A stretch of 64,000 bases of DNA from Bradyrhizobium sp. CCBAU 53338 (GTDB taxonomy: Bacteria; Pseudomonadota; Alphaproteobacteria; Rhizobiales; Xanthobacteraceae). The stretch lies in NCBI RefSeq assembly GCF_015291665.1, contig NZ_CP030048.1:1860001-1924000 (forward strand), given 5' to 3'. The notes below the pieces were generated by a model. The model was not told where the DNA came from, did no database searches, and saw nothing but the letters and a program-made list of their open reading frames with translations. Shown in pieces: positions 35,924 to 43,609 of this stretch (positions within the stretch are counted from its first letter, which is position 1; every line of letters starts with the position of its first letter). A program made the position numbers and the translations under genes.

Positions 35924-36660
35924 TTCTCCACTGACGGGCGCAGATCCAATTCATGTGTCCAGCCGTCTCGACTTTGCTGATGCACGAACAAGTAAGCGTT
36001 GGCGATCGACGTAGTTTTTGCCAGGCTGTCCGCGGGAATATCGCTTGCCTCAATCCCGGCGGCCGCCTTCATCCGCTGATGGATCGCTGGGCTATCGACG
36101 CCAGAATCGATGATCAGGTGCGCGACATGGATATTCTTAGGGCCCAACTCTCGGGCCATCGCCTGTGCGACTGCACGCAAGCCAAATTTAGCAGACGAGA
36201 AGGCTGTAAAGCCGACGCCGCCGCGGACGCTTGCAGTCGCGCCGGTGAAGAGGATTGTGCCGCGTCCGCGCTCCACCATGTAGCGTGCCGCTTCACGCCC
36301 CACCAGAAAGCCGGCGTAGCAAGCAAGCTCCCAAGCTTTGAAGAACAGCTTTTCGGTGGTCTCGAGGAGGGGTTTGTTCACGTTGGAGCCGGCATTGAAC
36401 AAGCAGACCTCAATGGGTCCGATTTCCTTTTCCACCCGTGCGAAGAGGGCCTGCACCTCTGATTCCTGCCGCGCATCGACGCTGATGGCATGTATATCGT
36501 GGCCGGCAGCCTTCAATTCATCGACAAGGCCCTGCGATTTGGTGCCGTCGCGACGGCAGATACAGATCGTATACCCGCCCTCGGCGAAGCGCCGAGCTAC
36601 GGCCGCTCCAATCGCATCGCCCGCACCCACTAAGATCGCTACCCCGCGGCTGGTCGCCAT
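35917..36660 (-). CDS. SDR_c10-type short-chain dehydrogenase
   Basis: A 247-residue SDR, the closest paralogue of the SDR at 6630: Gly-Ala-Gly-Asp-Ala-Ile-Gly in the cofactor loop, the same Thr-Gly-Ala-Thr-Ala-Ser segment with Ala at the catalytic Ser position, and Phe-Ser-Ser-Ala-Lys in place of YxxxK. The ATG at 36660 with GGAGG upstream is preferred to an in-frame start 48 bases earlier, which would overlap an operator-like site. It is first of the leftward SDR-GST pair. Confidence 0.88.
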   Translation of the reverse strand: MATSRGVAILVGAGDAIGAAVARRFAEGGYTICICRRDGTKSQGLVDELKAAGHDIHAISVDARQESEVQALFARVEKEIGPIEVCLFNAGSNVNKPLLETTEKLFFKAWELACYAGFLVGREAARYMVERGRGTILFTGATASVRGGVGFTAFSSAKFGLRAVAQAMARELGPKNIHVAHLIIDSGVDSPAIHQRMKAAAGIEASDIPADSLAKTTSIANAYLFVHQQSRDGWTHELDLRPSVEKW

Positions 36661-36673
36661 AGTTCCTCCGTTA

Positions 36674-36688
36674 GTTCTAATTTGATAC
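36674..36688 (-). promoter_or_regulatory. Half-degenerate operator upstream of SDR-GST
   Basis: On the plus strand GTTCTAATTTGATAC keeps the left arm and spacing of the island palindrome but has ATAC as right arm. It lies 14 bases before the SDR start on the minus strand. Confidence 0.45.
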
Positions 36689-36767
36689 GGAAGCAATAAT
36701 ACCCGCATGCCCGCCTGTAAACCCGCAACTTAACTAGTTTGCAAAAATCGCGAAGCTGACAGGCCGC

Positions 36768-36788
36768 TTGACAGTTTGAAAATAGAAC
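36768..36788 (+). promoter_or_regulatory. TTGACA promoter with operator
   Basis: TTGACA (36768-36773) is followed by GTTTGAAAATAGAAC (36774-36788), one mismatch from the palindrome, then TACTAT as a possible -10. It lies about 170 bases upstream of the substrate-binding protein at 36957. Confidence 0.65.
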
Positions 36789-36956
36789 TACTATGCTGCA
36801 GCGGCTGGGCACCTGATTGGGCAGCCTAGCTCTAGTGTCCGGGCTTCGAGCTGGATGGGCCTTTGCGCTCCACCAGAGGGCGTCGCTTTCGCCATTCGCG
36901 GGGCCGGCGAAAGTAGCGACGACTAACCAAAACAAAGTGTTGCCAAGGGAGATTTC

Positions 36957-38153
36957 ATGTCCAGGACACTTGCGCTCACCATTTTGCTTTCGCTCTCGAT
37001 GGCGAGCTCAGCTATGGCTCAAACGCCGGGCGTGACTGAAAGCGAGATCAAGATCGGAGCGACTTACCCATTCAGCGGACCTGCCTCGTCGCTCAGCAAC
37101 ACCGGCAAAGGCATGATGGCGTATGTGAAGAGGATAAATGATGATGGCGGCATCAACGGACGCAAGATCAACTTGATCCTGTACGACGATGCCTACAGTC
37201 CGCCGAAGACTGTGGAGCAAACCCGGAAGTTGATCGAAAGCGACGAGGTCGCTTTTCTGTTCGGGCCGCTCGGCACGCCGGGTATCAGCGCTACCATCAA
37301 ATACGTGAACGCGAAGAAGATCCCCCATCTATTCGTCGTTAGCGGAGTTACTCGGTTTACGAATTTCAACGAATTTCCGATGACGACTACGGCGATAACC
37401 AGCTATTTCACCGAGGGAAGAATATACGCGAAATATATCTCTCAAGTGCGCCCTAACGCGAAAATCGCGGTCCTGTATCAGAACGATGATCTGGGCAAAG
37501 ATTTCGTTCAAGCGTTTAGGAGCCATTTTAAAGATGAGTTCGATAAGAAAGTCGTTCTGTCGTCCTATGAAGTTTCAGAGCCGACAATAGATTCGCATGT
37601 AGTTACCCTCAAAGCCTCAGGAGCGGAGGCTTTGCTACTTGCGGGCACGCCCAAATTCGCGGCCCAAGCGATCAGAAAGGCAGACGAGATTGGCTGGAAG
37701 CCACTCATCGTTCTCAACTTTGTCTCAAGCTCGGTCTCTTCCACCATTGTACCGGCAGGGCCGGAGAGGGCGACGGGGGTCGTCGCAGCGACCATGACGA
37801 AAGATGTGGCAGATAAGCAGTGGGCCGACGACCCTGGCATGAAGTGGTATCGTGAGTACTTCGCCAAGTATCTTCCAGGGGCCGACATCGGCGACGGGAA
37901 TTACGTATTCGGCACGCAACTTGGTCAGCTCCTTGAGCAGGTGCTCAAGCAGTGCGGAAACGATCTGTCACGCGAAAACATCGTGAAACAGTCGCGAAGT
38001 ATCCACGGCCTCGTCTTGCCGACCGTGTTGCCTGGCGTAGTCATCAATACGGGCCCCGACAATAGCATGGCTTACACGCAAATGCGGCTGCAACGTTGGA
38101 CTGGGACCAGCTGGGAACAGTTCGGTGATGTGATGACTGCCGATAGCAACTAG
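36957..38153 (+). CDS. Branched-chain-type ABC substrate-binding protein
   Basis: A 398-residue periplasmic binding protein of the LivJ/Leu-Ile-Val family (type I fold). A Sec signal peptide covers about 1-22. The mature N-terminus has the Ser-Glu-Ile-Lys-Ile-Gly-Ala-Thr-Tyr-Pro-Phe-Ser-Gly-Pro stretch typical of this family. Many members bind aromatic or other carboxylates rather than amino acids. GGGAG precedes the ATG. It is controlled by its own operator at 36774 and has a paralogue at 43610. No permease or ATPase gene lies in the window, so transport partners must be encoded elsewhere. Confidence 0.92.
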   Translation: MSRTLALTILLSLSMASSAMAQTPGVTESEIKIGATYPFSGPASSLSNTGKGMMAYVKRINDDGGINGRKINLILYDDAYSPPKTVEQTRKLIESDEVAFLFGPLGTPGISATIKYVNAKKIPHLFVVSGVTRFTNFNEFPMTTTAITSYFTEGRIYAKYISQVRPNAKIAVLYQNDDLGKDFVQAFRSHFKDEFDKKVVLSSYEVSEPTIDSHVVTLKASGAEALLLAGTPKFAAQAIRKADEIGWKPLIVLNFVSSSVSSTIVPAGPERATGVVAATMTKDVADKQWADDPGMKWYREYFAKYLPGADIGDGNYVFGTQLGQLLEQVLKQCGNDLSRENIVKQSRSIHGLVLPTVLPGVVINTGPDNSMAYTQMRLQRWTGTSWEQFGDVMTADSN

Positions 38154-38460
38154 CATAGCGATGCGCATCATCAGGATTGGACGAGGCGCCTCCTAGTACG
38201 CCATTTTCATGCGAACTGTTGCTGAAGCGATCAGTGTGGCGATCGATTCCTGTGACTACCGCATGCGAATACTCTGCCGCCGGGCTGCGTGGCGCCTTGC
38301 AATGAGATAGGCGCTCGTGCGTTGACGCTCGTTCTCCTTCGCGCTGGAGCAAACGAATCAGTCGGAGCGCGGCCGCTGAAAAGTTCTTCCGGGAGAAACC
38401 CGGCTTTTGCAGGCCCAACCACGCTTGGCGCGACTGCGGTTGAGCTGAAAGTGGGGCGTT
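38154..38460 (+). other. Intergenic ahead of the GMC oxidase
   Basis: About 307 bases with no supported gene or island operator. The only structure I see is the small hairpin near 38389. A stop codon at 38446 lies in frame with the next gene and forces its start to be the TTG at 38461. Confidence 0.35.
38389..38408 (+). terminator. Possible Rho-independent terminator
   Basis: CCGGG-agaaa-CCCGG followed by CTTTTG forms a short hairpin with a T tract 240 bases after the binding-protein gene and 52 bases before the GMC oxidase. The stem is only five pairs, so the call is tentative. Confidence 0.4.
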
Positions 38461-40083
38461 TTGAGGAATACGAAGTTTGACTACGATTGGCTTGTCATAG
38501 GCTCCGGGTTTGGCGGCAGCGTCTCGGCGCTACGCCTTGCGGAGAAGGGCTATCGTGTCGGCGTGCTGGAACGAGGCAGGCGCTATCGCGACCAGGATTT
38601 CCCTAAGTCCACCTGGGATTTGGGCAAGTTCGTTTGGGCTCCAATGCTGGGCCTGAAGGGAATATTGCGGATGGCTCTGTTTCGACACGTCTTTGCCCTC
38701 AGTGGCGCGGGCGTCGGTGGCGGCAGCCTCGTGTACTCCAACACGCTCTATCGCGCCAAGTCCGAGTTCTTCGAGAATGCGCAGTGGTCCGCGCTCGGCA
38801 GCTGGAACGAGCTTCTGCAGCCCCATTACGACACGGCCGAGCAGATGCTTGGCGTGACGCCCGTGCCATTCGACTCGGTCAATCAGCAACTGATCCGCGA
38901 GATGGCGCGTCACTTTGGAACCGAAGGCACGTTCACCCGTACGCCTTGCGCCGTGTACTTTGGCGAACCGAACAAGACAGTCGAAGATCCTTACTTCGGG
39001 GGAGAAGGGCCCGACCGGACCGGGTGCACGCGTTGCGGCGCCTGCATGGTGGGTTGCCGCGTCGGCGCTAAGAACACGCTTGTTAAGAACTACCTGTGGT
39101 TCGCCGAAAAGCGCGGCGCGAAAATCCTGGCAGAGCGAGAGGTCGTTGACGTTAGCCCGCTCGGTGCGGCCGACGGTAGCGAAGGTTACCGCGTGACAAG
39201 CGAGCGCCCTGGTGCCTGGTTCGCTCGCGGCCGGCAGACCCATACGGCGCGGGGCGTGGTCTTCGCCGGCGGCTCACTCGGGACCAACGAACTGCTGGCT
39301 AACTGCAAGCACGGCGGCTCTCTGCCAAAAGTTAGCGATCGTCTGGGTGAGCTGGTGCGTACCAACAGTGAATCGATTCTCGCGGTGCGACTGCCGGATG
39401 ATCGCAAGACATGGAATGACGTCGCCACCAGCTGCAGCGTGCACGTCAACCGTGACACCCACATCGAGTTTGTCACCTATGGCCGCAACGCCGACTTCAT
39501 AGGCGGGCTCTACACGGTGTTGGTTGGCAAGGGAACGCCTGCAACGCGACCATTGAAATGGGTGGGTAGCATGTTGATGCACCCGGTTCTGGGGCTCAGG
39601 ACGTTATTGCCCCTGGGCTGGAGCCGGCACGCGGTGATGCTTTTGGTAATGCAGGCTCTCGACAATGCGATCACGCTACGCGCCAAGAAACGCTGGTTCG
39701 GCCGCGGCTATCGGCTTGCCACCGCACAGAACCTCGATAAACCGAACCCGACCTACATCGAGAGCGGCAATCAGGCGGCCCAGTGGCTGGCCGATCACAC
39801 GGGCGGCATCGCCCAAAGCAACTTGCTCGAGGCGCTGGGCAACATACCGACTACAGTGCATCTACTCGGCGGCGCCGTGATCGGCGCTGACGCGGCGAGC
39901 GGCGTAATTGATCGTCAGCTCCGCGTCTTCGGTTATCAAAACCTGCTCGTGTGCGACGGCGCGGCGATGCCGGCAAATCCCGGAGTCAATCCATCGCTGA
40001 CGATCACGGCACTCGCGGAGTACGCCATGGCGCAGACACCAGCGGCGAGTCCGGAACGATCCTGCGGTATGAAAGGGCTTTGA
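38461..40083 (+). CDS. GMC oxidoreductase with 4Fe-4S-like motif
   Basis: A 540-residue FAD enzyme of the glucose-methanol-choline family, cholesterol-oxidase-like branch. The dinucleotide loop Gly-Ser-Gly-Phe-Gly-Gly is at 14-19, and the C-terminal Gly-Val-Asn-Pro-Ser-Leu-Thr motif with the active-site Asn is near 516-522. An unusual Cys189-x2-Cys192-x2-Cys195-x3-Cys199 cluster has 4Fe-4S ferredoxin spacing. It probably oxidises an alcohol, perhaps a sterol- or terpene-like one, with electrons leaving through the cluster instead of to oxygen; that is inference. The only in-frame start after a stop at 38446 is the TTG at 38461, with a weak GGGG site. No GTTC-N7-GAAC operator is seen before it. 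Confidence 0.87.
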   Translation: MRNTKFDYDWLVIGSGFGGSVSALRLAEKGYRVGVLERGRRYRDQDFPKSTWDLGKFVWAPMLGLKGILRMALFRHVFALSGAGVGGGSLVYSNTLYRAKSEFFENAQWSALGSWNELLQPHYDTAEQMLGVTPVPFDSVNQQLIREMARHFGTEGTFTRTPCAVYFGEPNKTVEDPYFGGEGPDRTGCTRCGACMVGCRVGAKNTLVKNYLWFAEKRGAKILAEREVVDVSPLGAADGSEGYRVTSERPGAWFARGRQTHTARGVVFAGGSLGTNELLANCKHGGSLPKVSDRLGELVRTNSESILAVRLPDDRKTWNDVATSCSVHVNRDTHIEFVTYGRNADFIGGLYTVLVGKGTPATRPLKWVGSMLMHPVLGLRTLLPLGWSRHAVMLLVMQALDNAITLRAKKRWFGRGYRLATAQNLDKPNPTYIESGNQAAQWLADHTGGIAQSNLLEALGNIPTTVHLLGGAVIGADAASGVIDRQLRVFGYQNLLVCDGAAMPANPGVNPSLTITALAEYAMAQTPAASPERSCGMKGL

Positions 40084-40229
40084 GAGGAAACGCACTAGTT
40101 TCTTCAACGCTCCGAAGGTGCCCGGCAATCCCGCTGCAGACAAAGTGGTTGCCCATCACTCGCGAAAGCAGCTCTTCGCTCGCGAACCGGACCTCATCCC
40201 ACAATACGTAAGAAGGGCTGGCCTAATCA

Positions 40230-40244
40230 ATTCCAAATAGGAAC
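40230..40244 (+). promoter_or_regulatory. Weak GTTC-N7-GAAC site
   Basis: ATTCCAAATAGGAAC keeps the right arm and spacing and changes one base in the left arm. It lies 63 bases before the stronger promoter-linked site at 40307. No TTGAC box is adjacent. Confidence 0.4.
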
Positions 40245-40300
40245 GCATACGAATGTGGTTCCCGACATTTGGCCGAATGCCCGGGGGTACGCGGTAACGG

Positions 40301-40321
40301 TTGACAGTGCTGTTTTAGAAC
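40301..40321 (+). promoter_or_regulatory. TTGACA promoter with operator
   Basis: TTGACA (40301-40306) abuts GTGCTGTTTTAGAAC (40307-40321), followed by TATAGA as -10. One arm base is changed. It is placed to drive the broken isomerase and the CoA transferase at 40634. Confidence 0.68.
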
Positions 40322-40361
40322 TATAGACACGACGTCAGTTCGGATGAGAGGAAGGACATTG

Positions 40362-40584
40362 GTGACGAGTCGGCTTGAATTTCAGTTCGATTTCGGTAGT
40401 TCGAACGCGTATCTGGCCGAGCTCGTCATTCCTTCGAATGAGCGCCGCGCTGGCGTGAAATTCGAGACGTGCCGGTGCTCTTCGGGGTGCATCTATCAAG
40501 GCCGGGGTCAACGGCAAGGACTACCTCCGGGACGTCGAAAAAGAGATCGTCACGCAGAAGAGTAGGCTGGCCAAGGCTGGCTAA
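40362..40584 (+). pseudogene. HCCA isomerase remnant with internal deletion
   Basis: The first 34 or so codons match the isomerase at 4779 (Phe-Asp-Phe-Gly-Ser-Ser-Asn-Ala-Tyr-Leu-Ala-Glu, with the Ser still present) and the last 20 or so match its end (Gly-Lys-Asp-Tyr-Leu-Arg-Asp-Val-Glu) in another frame. Roughly 130 central codons are deleted. The start is GTG, as in the intact copy. It sits directly before an intact CoA transferase, the mirror image of the intact isomerase/broken transferase pair at 4.8-5.8 kb. Confidence 0.88.
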
Positions 40585-40633
40585 ACGAAACGGTCAACTC
40601 CGCTAGTCAGGCGAGAAGGAAGAGGAAGAAGCC

Positions 40634-41833
40634 ATGCCCGGTCCACTCAAAGGCGTAAGCGTGCTCGATCTGACGGGCGTCGTGTCCGGTCCATTCGCCA
40701 CCATGTTTCTCGCGGATCAAGGCGCCGACGTAATCAAGATCGAGCCCATCAGCGGCGACATCACCCGCCGAAGCCGTGCGGCCATCGATAAGAAAGGTGA
40801 GTTCTCGGCGCTTTTCATTTCCTCCAACCGCGGTAAGCGCTCGCTCGCCATCGACGTCAAGAGCGACTCGGGGCGCGAGGTGCTGGCGAAGCTGGTCGCC
40901 AAGGCCGACGTGCTGGTGCAGAACTTTCGGCCGGGCACCATGGAACGCCTAGGCCTTGGCGTCGAGGAATTGCGTCGACGTCATCCGCGCCTGATCTACG
41001 TGTCGATCAGCGGTGTGGGGGACACGGGTCCTTACGTTAAAAAGCGGGTCTACGACCCGATCATCCAGGGTCTGTCAGGCTTTGCCGATATCCAGTCGCA
41101 GCCTGTGACTAACCGGCCGCAGATGATCCGCACGATCGTTTGCGACAAGACCACCGCGGTAATGACCGCTCAGGCGGTGGCCGCCGCGCTCTATGCCAGG
41201 GAAAAGACCGGGAATGGCGACTATATCCAGGTCGCGATGCTGGACACGATGATTTCTTACCTCTGGCCGGAAAGCATGAGCCAATACACGGTCGTCGGTT
41301 CAGAGGCAAACTCAAGCGACCCTAACGACCGACCCGATCTCGTATTCAAGACGAGCGACGGCTATCTCACCTGCGGTACAATCTCGGACTCGGAATGGCA
41401 GGGATTTTGCCAGGCGACGGGGGACCCCGAGCTCGCCAAAGACGAGCGCTTCGCTAGTCCCGCCGGGCGTAGCGTGAACGCCACCGCTCGCATCAACAGA
41501 ATGCAAGAATACATCAGTCAGCGCACTACTGCCGATTGGCTCGAGCGACTTGACGCGGCCGACGTGCCTTGCGCTCCGATCTTGCGGCGGTCCGAGATCA
41601 TTCACAACGAACAGGTCATCGCGCGCGGTTTGATCGCCGAGATTGATCAGCCCACCGTTGGAAAGGTGCGCCAGCCCAAGCCCGCTGCGCGGTTCGAGCT
41701 CAACGAATCGAAGATTGCCGGGCCGGCCCCGCGGATCGGCGAGCACTCGCAGGAAGTCCTGATCGAGCTCGGCTACGATGAAGCTGCCATCAAGAAGATG
41801 GTCGTAAACAAAGCCGTACGCCTGGCGAGCTAG
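40634..41833 (+). CDS. CaiB/BaiF family CoA transferase
   Basis: A 399-residue family III CoA transferase, which moves CoA between acyl groups through aspartyl-CoA anhydride intermediates. The N-terminal Asp-Leu-Thr-Gly-Val-Val-Ser-Gly-Pro segment, the CoA-binding Val-Ile-Lys-Ile-Glu-Pro and a candidate catalytic Asp171 (in Cys-Asp-Lys-Thr-Thr-Ala) are in their usual positions. Full length, with GAGGAAGA upstream. It is the only intact copy; fragments of relatives lie at 5500 and 34565. It may activate the growth substrate by CoA exchange as an alternative to the ATP-dependent ligase at 13948. Confidence 0.93.
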   Translation: MPGPLKGVSVLDLTGVVSGPFATMFLADQGADVIKIEPISGDITRRSRAAIDKKGEFSALFISSNRGKRSLAIDVKSDSGREVLAKLVAKADVLVQNFRPGTMERLGLGVEELRRRHPRLIYVSISGVGDTGPYVKKRVYDPIIQGLSGFADIQSQPVTNRPQMIRTIVCDKTTAVMTAQAVAAALYAREKTGNGDYIQVAMLDTMISYLWPESMSQYTVVGSEANSSDPNDRPDLVFKTSDGYLTCGTISDSEWQGFCQATGDPELAKDERFASPAGRSVNATARINRMQEYISQRTTADWLERLDAADVPCAPILRRSEIIHNEQVIARGLIAEIDQPTVGKVRQPKPAARFELNESKIAGPAPRIGEHSQEVLIELGYDEAAIKKMVVNKAVRLAS

Positions 41834-41966
41834 AAAAGGGCATCGAAAGCGCGGTTTAGCTGAGCTTGTCACCCGAGCATTTCTTCTTCGGAAACTCCAG
41901 ACACATGGCGCATATGGTCTAATTTTGCGACCTCGTTTCTTTCGAGTGGATAGGCAAAGTGTTCTA

Positions 41967-42461
41967 ATGAAAGGGCGGGTCGATACAGTTCAGGCGAGCT
42001 GCGGAATCGCGAGGTCCTTGGAGGCCATAGGCGATTGGTGGTCGTTACTCATCATCCGCAATGCCTTCAATGGGGCCCAGCGCTTCGGGGAATTCCAGAA
42101 CGAGCTCGGAATCGCAAAGAATCTGCTGTCCGCTCGCTTGAAAAAGCTGGTCTCGCACGGGATCTTTGCCATTGAACCGATCGAGGGTACGGCGTTCAAC
42201 CGCTATATTCTCACAGAAAGAGGCGAGAAGCTCTCGATGGTCCTAGTCGCCTTGTGGCAATGGGGATCAGAACATTGTTTCGAGCCTAGCGAGCTGAAGG
42301 ACTGCATCGTCGATAATGACACAGGGGAGCCACTCGGCAACCTGCCGATCCGCGAAAGCGGCGGCCGGATTTTCCGGGCCGAGCCGCTTCCGCACGATCA
42401 GCACCAAAAGCCGATCGGGCGAGGTCAAGTGAAGAGCGCCGGCTTGCGTCTGCAGCGTTAG
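41967..42461 (+). CDS. HxlR-family transcriptional regulator
   Basis: A 164-residue HxlR winged-helix protein: Cys12 followed by Ile-Gly-Asp-Trp-Trp-Ser-Leu-Leu, the recognition helix at about 38-62, and the Arg-Tyr-x-Leu-Thr-x-x-Gly wing near 79-86. It carries a C-terminal extension, as does the HxlR at 4046, but without its three Cys. ATG 41967 is taken because the conserved domain starts here; a TTG 42 bases earlier is possible. It lies 133 bases after the CoA transferase and upstream of a TetR gene with a strong operator between them. Confidence 0.85.
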   Translation: MKGRVDTVQASCGIARSLEAIGDWWSLLIIRNAFNGAQRFGEFQNELGIAKNLLSARLKKLVSHGIFAIEPIEGTAFNRYILTERGEKLSMVLVALWQWGSEHCFEPSELKDCIVDNDTGEPLGNLPIRESGGRIFRAEPLPHDQHQKPIGRGQVKSAGLRLQR

Positions 42462-42693
42462 GACCGCCATTGATCACTCATCTCTAGAGAGCACCGAGGA
42501 GAGAGTGCCGGGTATGCCTGAATTGTGGATACTCTTCGCAAAGCGCGCGCTACGATGCTTGGCGTCGATGCGAACTACTATGCCCGTCATCGCCGGAGCA
42601 TACTTCAACGGCTGAGCTCGCCAGGTATTCCGTTCTACTTTCTGAAGATCGACATCGCCGGAAACGCAACGCAGGGACCATAAAACGGCCGCC

Positions 42694-42715
42694 TTGACTC
42701 GTTCTAAAATAGAAC
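42694..42715 (+). promoter_or_regulatory. TTGAC promoter with perfect operator
   Basis: TTGACT (42694-42699) precedes CGTTCTAAAATAGAACT (42700-42716), with both arms intact, then TTATCC. The site ends 30 bases before the TetR start codon, so the TetR gene is itself under the operator and may be autoregulated. Confidence 0.8.
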
Positions 42716-42746
42716 TTATCCAAGCTGTGGATGATCAAGGTGGACA

Positions 42747-43445
42747 GTGGCCGGGCATCCAGTCAGTCAAGACCCTTCAACCTCGCTGGCAGGCGGAATG
42801 GCAAAGGCCGCACAGCAGCCCAGGGTGACAAAGCGTAGCCGCGGCGGCGCTATTCCCTATCATCATGGATCACTCGATGAAGCGTTGCTGATTGCGGCTG
42901 AGCGCGTGCTCATACGCGACGGACTTGCTGGGCTGACACTACGTGCAGTGGCCCGCGAGGCGGGCGTCTCGCACGCAGCTCCGAGGCATCATTTCGGCGA
43001 TCTCGCGGGGCTCGTCAGCGAACTCGCAGCAATGAGTTTTCGACGCTTAAACGCCAGGATTGCTGCGGCCGGCACCACCGGCAAAACGCCGACAGAAAGG
43101 AGACTAGCGCAGGTGCGGGCGCATATTGCATATGCGCAGGACCAACCGGCAATGTACGGCCTGATGTTCCGCATCGAGAGGCTCGATATGTCGCGGCCGT
43201 CGTTGCAGGAGGCGGTCAACGCGTCCTTTGCAGGGCTCGCCGACGAGTGCGTCCCTGGTCATCCAGAGAAGAGACCTTTATCGTTCGATCACGCCGCGGC
43301 GGTCGCGGCAGCCTGGTCGTTGGCCCATGGTTTTAGCGTGCTCCTGCTTGATGGCAGGCTCGGCAAGATCATCGCCCAATCGCAAAAAGGCGTCACAACG
43401 GAAGCGCTGCTGGAAGCAATGCTCCGCAAGTCGGTCACGCAATAA
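42747..43445 (+). CDS. TetR-family regulator, candidate island repressor
   Basis: A 232-residue TetR/AcrR-type protein with a C-terminal WHG-like domain. The helix-turn-helix lies near 66-88 (Leu-Arg-Ala-Val-Ala-Arg-Glu-Ala-Gly-Val-Ser ... His-His-Phe) after a basic N-terminal arm. The start is GTG 42747; ATG 42798 is an alternative. Because a perfect copy of the island operator lies just upstream, in promoter position, and TetR proteins usually repress their own genes through such palindromes, this is my first choice for the protein that binds all the GTTC-N7-GAAC sites. A CoA thioester would be a plausible inducer. That link is inference. Confidence 0.88.
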   Translation: MAGHPVSQDPSTSLAGGMAKAAQQPRVTKRSRGGAIPYHHGSLDEALLIAAERVLIRDGLAGLTLRAVAREAGVSHAAPRHHFGDLAGLVSELAAMSFRRLNARIAAAGTTGKTPTERRLAQVRAHIAYAQDQPAMYGLMFRIERLDMSRPSLQEAVNASFAGLADECVPGHPEKRPLSFDHAAAVAAAWSLAHGFSVLLLDGRLGKIIAQSQKGVTTEALLEAMLRKSVTQ

Positions 43446-43525
43446 GCTGCTCCCCGACGGGGTCCTGCCCACCAAGGATAGCGCTTGAGGGATTGCTGGA
43501 AGCGTCGCGGGCTGAACCAGCTCAC

Positions 43526-43547
43526 TTGACGGGTTCTAAAAAAGAAC
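43526..43547 (+). promoter_or_regulatory. TTGAC promoter with perfect operator
   Basis: TTGACG (43526-43531) is followed by GGTTCTAAAAAAGAACT (43532-43548) and then TATAGA as -10. Both arms are intact. It lies 62 bases upstream of the binding-protein gene at 43610. Confidence 0.8.
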
Positions 43548-43609
43548 TATAGATGGCAGCAAATTAGACCAGCAAATAATGCCGGCGGGTAAACACTCGG
43601 AGGAAAGTT

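Noticed and set aside
41961..41975. GTTCTAATGAAAGGG before the HxlR gene as an operator copy
   Set aside because: Only the left half matches; the right arm is absent and it overlaps the start codon.
42525..42683. 52-codon frame between HxlR and TetR genes
   Set aside because: The translation looks protein-like, but no ribosome binding site fits and I recognise no family. It may be a remnant.
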